Shown here piece after piece: positions 62,930-64,000 of a DNA stretch of 64,000 nucleotides. The first letter of the stretch is position 1, and each line of letters begins with the position of its first letter. A program made the translations under genes and the position numbers. The stretch comes from VAZQ01 sp036555745 (GTDB lineage: Bacteria > Pseudomonadota > Alphaproteobacteria > Rhizobiales > Xanthobacteraceae). The notes below the pieces were generated by a model. The model worked only from the letters and a program-made list of their open reading frames with translations, was not told the origin of the DNA and ran no database searches. The stretch covers positions 1 through 64,000 of the forward strand of contig DATBKV010000112.1 in assembly GCA_036555745.1 (NCBI GenBank), written 5' to 3'.

Positions 62930-64000
62930 TCAGGCATGGCCGCGCAAGATTTCGCGCGCCAGCACCATGCGCATGACCTCCACCGGCCCCTCGGTGATCA
63001 TGAAGCTGCGGGCATCGCGCCACATGGCGGCGATCGGCATCTCGGCCGCGAGCCCCATGCCCCCGTGGATCTGCATGCAGCGGTCGGCGACGCGGAAGCC
63101 AAGCTCGGTGCCCGCGATCTTGGCCATGTAGCTTTCGTGGCGGGCGGCGACCCCGGCATCGGTGCGCGCGGCGAGCTGGTAGACGAACAGTTGCGTCATC
63201 TGGTGCTCGGTGAAGCTGTCGGCGATCATGAACTGCACCGCCTGGCGGTCGGCCAGCGGCGCGCCGAACGTGACGCGCTGCTTGGCATAGCTGACGGCGA
63301 GGTCGAGACAGCGCTTGGCGACGCCGAGCCCGCGGCAGGCCTGATACAGCCGCCCCGCCGTGATCCACGACTGCGCCTGGCGCATGCCGTCGCCTTCCTT
63401 GCCGATCAGGTTCTCGGCCGGCACGACCACGTTGTCCAAAGCCAGCTCGCACGGCATGTCGCTCATCATCGTGGGCGTGCGGCGCACGATCTTCACGCCC
63501 GGGGTCGCGGTATCGACCAGGAACATGCTCAAGCCGCCGCGGCTGCCTTTGGAACGGTCGGTGGCGGCCACGAGCTGCAAAAACTCGGCGTCCTGCGCCT
63601 TGGTGATCCAGCGCTTGTAACCGTTGATGACGTAGTGGTCGCCCTGGCGCACGGCGGTGGTGCGCATGGCGCCGGGATCGGAGCCGGCATCGGGCTCGGA
63701 CTGGGCAAAGGCGGTCGTCTTCTCGCCGCGCAAAACCGGAAACAGATATTTTTCCTTTTGCGCCGGGTTGAGCGTGAACAGGATCGGCTTGACATCCGGA
63801 CCGAACACGCCGGGCCCGCGCGGCGGCAGCGCCACCGTGCGCGCGATCTCTTCCCACACCACGACCATTCCGAGCAGGCCCAGGCCCTGGCCGCCGTATT
63901 CGGTGGGCACGTCGAGCAGCCACAGGCCCAATTCCTTCGCCTTGCGCTCGAGACCGGCGCGGATCTCGGGCCGCATCGCGGGACCGTCCATCGCGTGCAT
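62930..64000 (-). CDS. Acyl-CoA dehydrogenase (N-terminus outside window)
   Basis: 356 residues visible, and the frame is open to the window edge, so the true start may lie beyond 64000. ACAD family motifs are present: TTAFAQSEPDAGSDPGAMRTTA near residue 95 (FAD and substrate contacts), the middle beta domain, and the C-terminal helices with QIHGGMGLAAEMPIAAMWRD and ITEGPVEVMR. FAD-dependent alpha,beta-dehydrogenation of an acyl-CoA is expected. It precedes the MaoC-type hydratase gene by 128 bases in the direction of transcription. Confidence 0.9.
   Translation of the reverse strand: MHAMDGPAMRPEIRAGLERKAKELGLWLLDVPTEYGGQGLGLLGMVVVWEEIARTVALPPRGPGVFGPDVKPILFTLNPAQKEKYLFPVLRGEKTTAFAQSEPDAGSDPGAMRTTAVRQGDHYVINGYKRWITKAQDAEFLQLVAATDRSKGSRGGLSMFLVDTATPGVKIVRRTPTMMSDMPCELALDNVVVPAENLIGKEGDGMRQAQSWITAGRLYQACRGLGVAKRCLDLAVSYAKQRVTFGAPLADRQAVQFMIADSFTEHQMTQLFVYQLAARTDAGVAARHESYMAKIAGTELGFRVADRCMQIHGGMGLAAEMPIAAMWRDARSFMITEGPVEVMRMVLAREILRGHA

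Overview
This window is GC-rich, densely coded DNA with few gaps and no RNA genes, insertion sequences, phage genes or CRISPR arrays that I can see. The gene families point to an alphaproteobacterium of the order Hyphomicrobiales, probably near Bradyrhizobium or the Xanthobacteraceae. The evidence is several solute-binding-protein-dependent carboxylate importers, a fused LivH-LivM permease, a caa3 oxidase with CtaG, a YihY/DUF3618/holin-like envelope cluster, and two kinds of short palindromic repeat typical of that group. The genus is inference.

Layout. 1-5.2 kb: the 3' part of an RTX calcium-binding repeat protein followed by its HlyB-like and HlyD-like type I secretion genes. 5.3-15 kb (minus strand): one long operon that starts with an XoxF-type PQQ dehydrogenase and a MoxJ-like binding protein, continues through a cytochrome c, caa3 oxidase subunits II, I and III, a small membrane protein, another cytochrome c and CtaG, and is followed by a DUF1328 mini-protein. 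Divergent to it (15.4-17.2 kb) are another cytochrome c, a secreted HbpS/GlcG-like protein and a small membrane protein. Together they look like a complete periplasmic alcohol-to-oxygen electron chain. 17.4-20.3 kb: four envelope proteins (glycine-zipper-like, holin-like, DUF3618, YihY/BrkB).

20.4-31.7 kb (minus strand): three different uptake systems side by side (tripartite tricarboxylate TctCBA; a NitT/TauT-type ABC binding protein and permease without an ATPase; TRAP-TAXI), then a CaiB/BaiF CoA-transferase. 32.1-36.5 kb: an RND efflux pair. 36.6-40.3 kb: a phytoene-dehydrogenase-like flavoprotein, a small eukaryotic-type SET-domain methyltransferase and a polytopic membrane protein. 40.7-44.6 kb: a tightly coupled cluster of two soluble glycosyltransferases, one membrane glycosyltransferase and one radical SAM/SPASM enzyme. 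44.7-47.0 kb: a ModA-like binding protein, a membrane cytochrome b and a Tat-exported molybdopterin oxidoreductase.

47.0-53.2 kb (minus strand): an LLM flavin enzyme with an NTF2-like protein, then a branched-chain-type ABC importer (LivF, LivG, fused LivHM, binding protein). 53.4-57.0 kb: a bicupin oxalate decarboxylase, an ABM-domain protein, a serine hydrolase and a LysE exporter. 57.4-61.9 kb: a regulatory neighbourhood with a ClpP-fold exported protein, an ECF sigma factor, a small zinc-ribbon protein, a Crp/Fnr regulator, a membrane-anchored protein, a LysR-like protein reduced to its DNA-binding domain, and a small membrane protein. Four TGTGA-N6-TCACA-like palindromes lie just upstream of four of these genes. 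61.9-64 kb: a MaoC-type hydratase and an acyl-CoA dehydrogenase cut by the window edge.

The most interesting candidates are the dehydrogenase/caa3 supercluster with an atypical oxidase subunit I, the Crp-box mini-regulon, the radical SAM/glycosyltransferase cluster, the ModA/cytochrome b/molybdoenzyme operon, and palindromic repeats that sit at stop codons inside operons.
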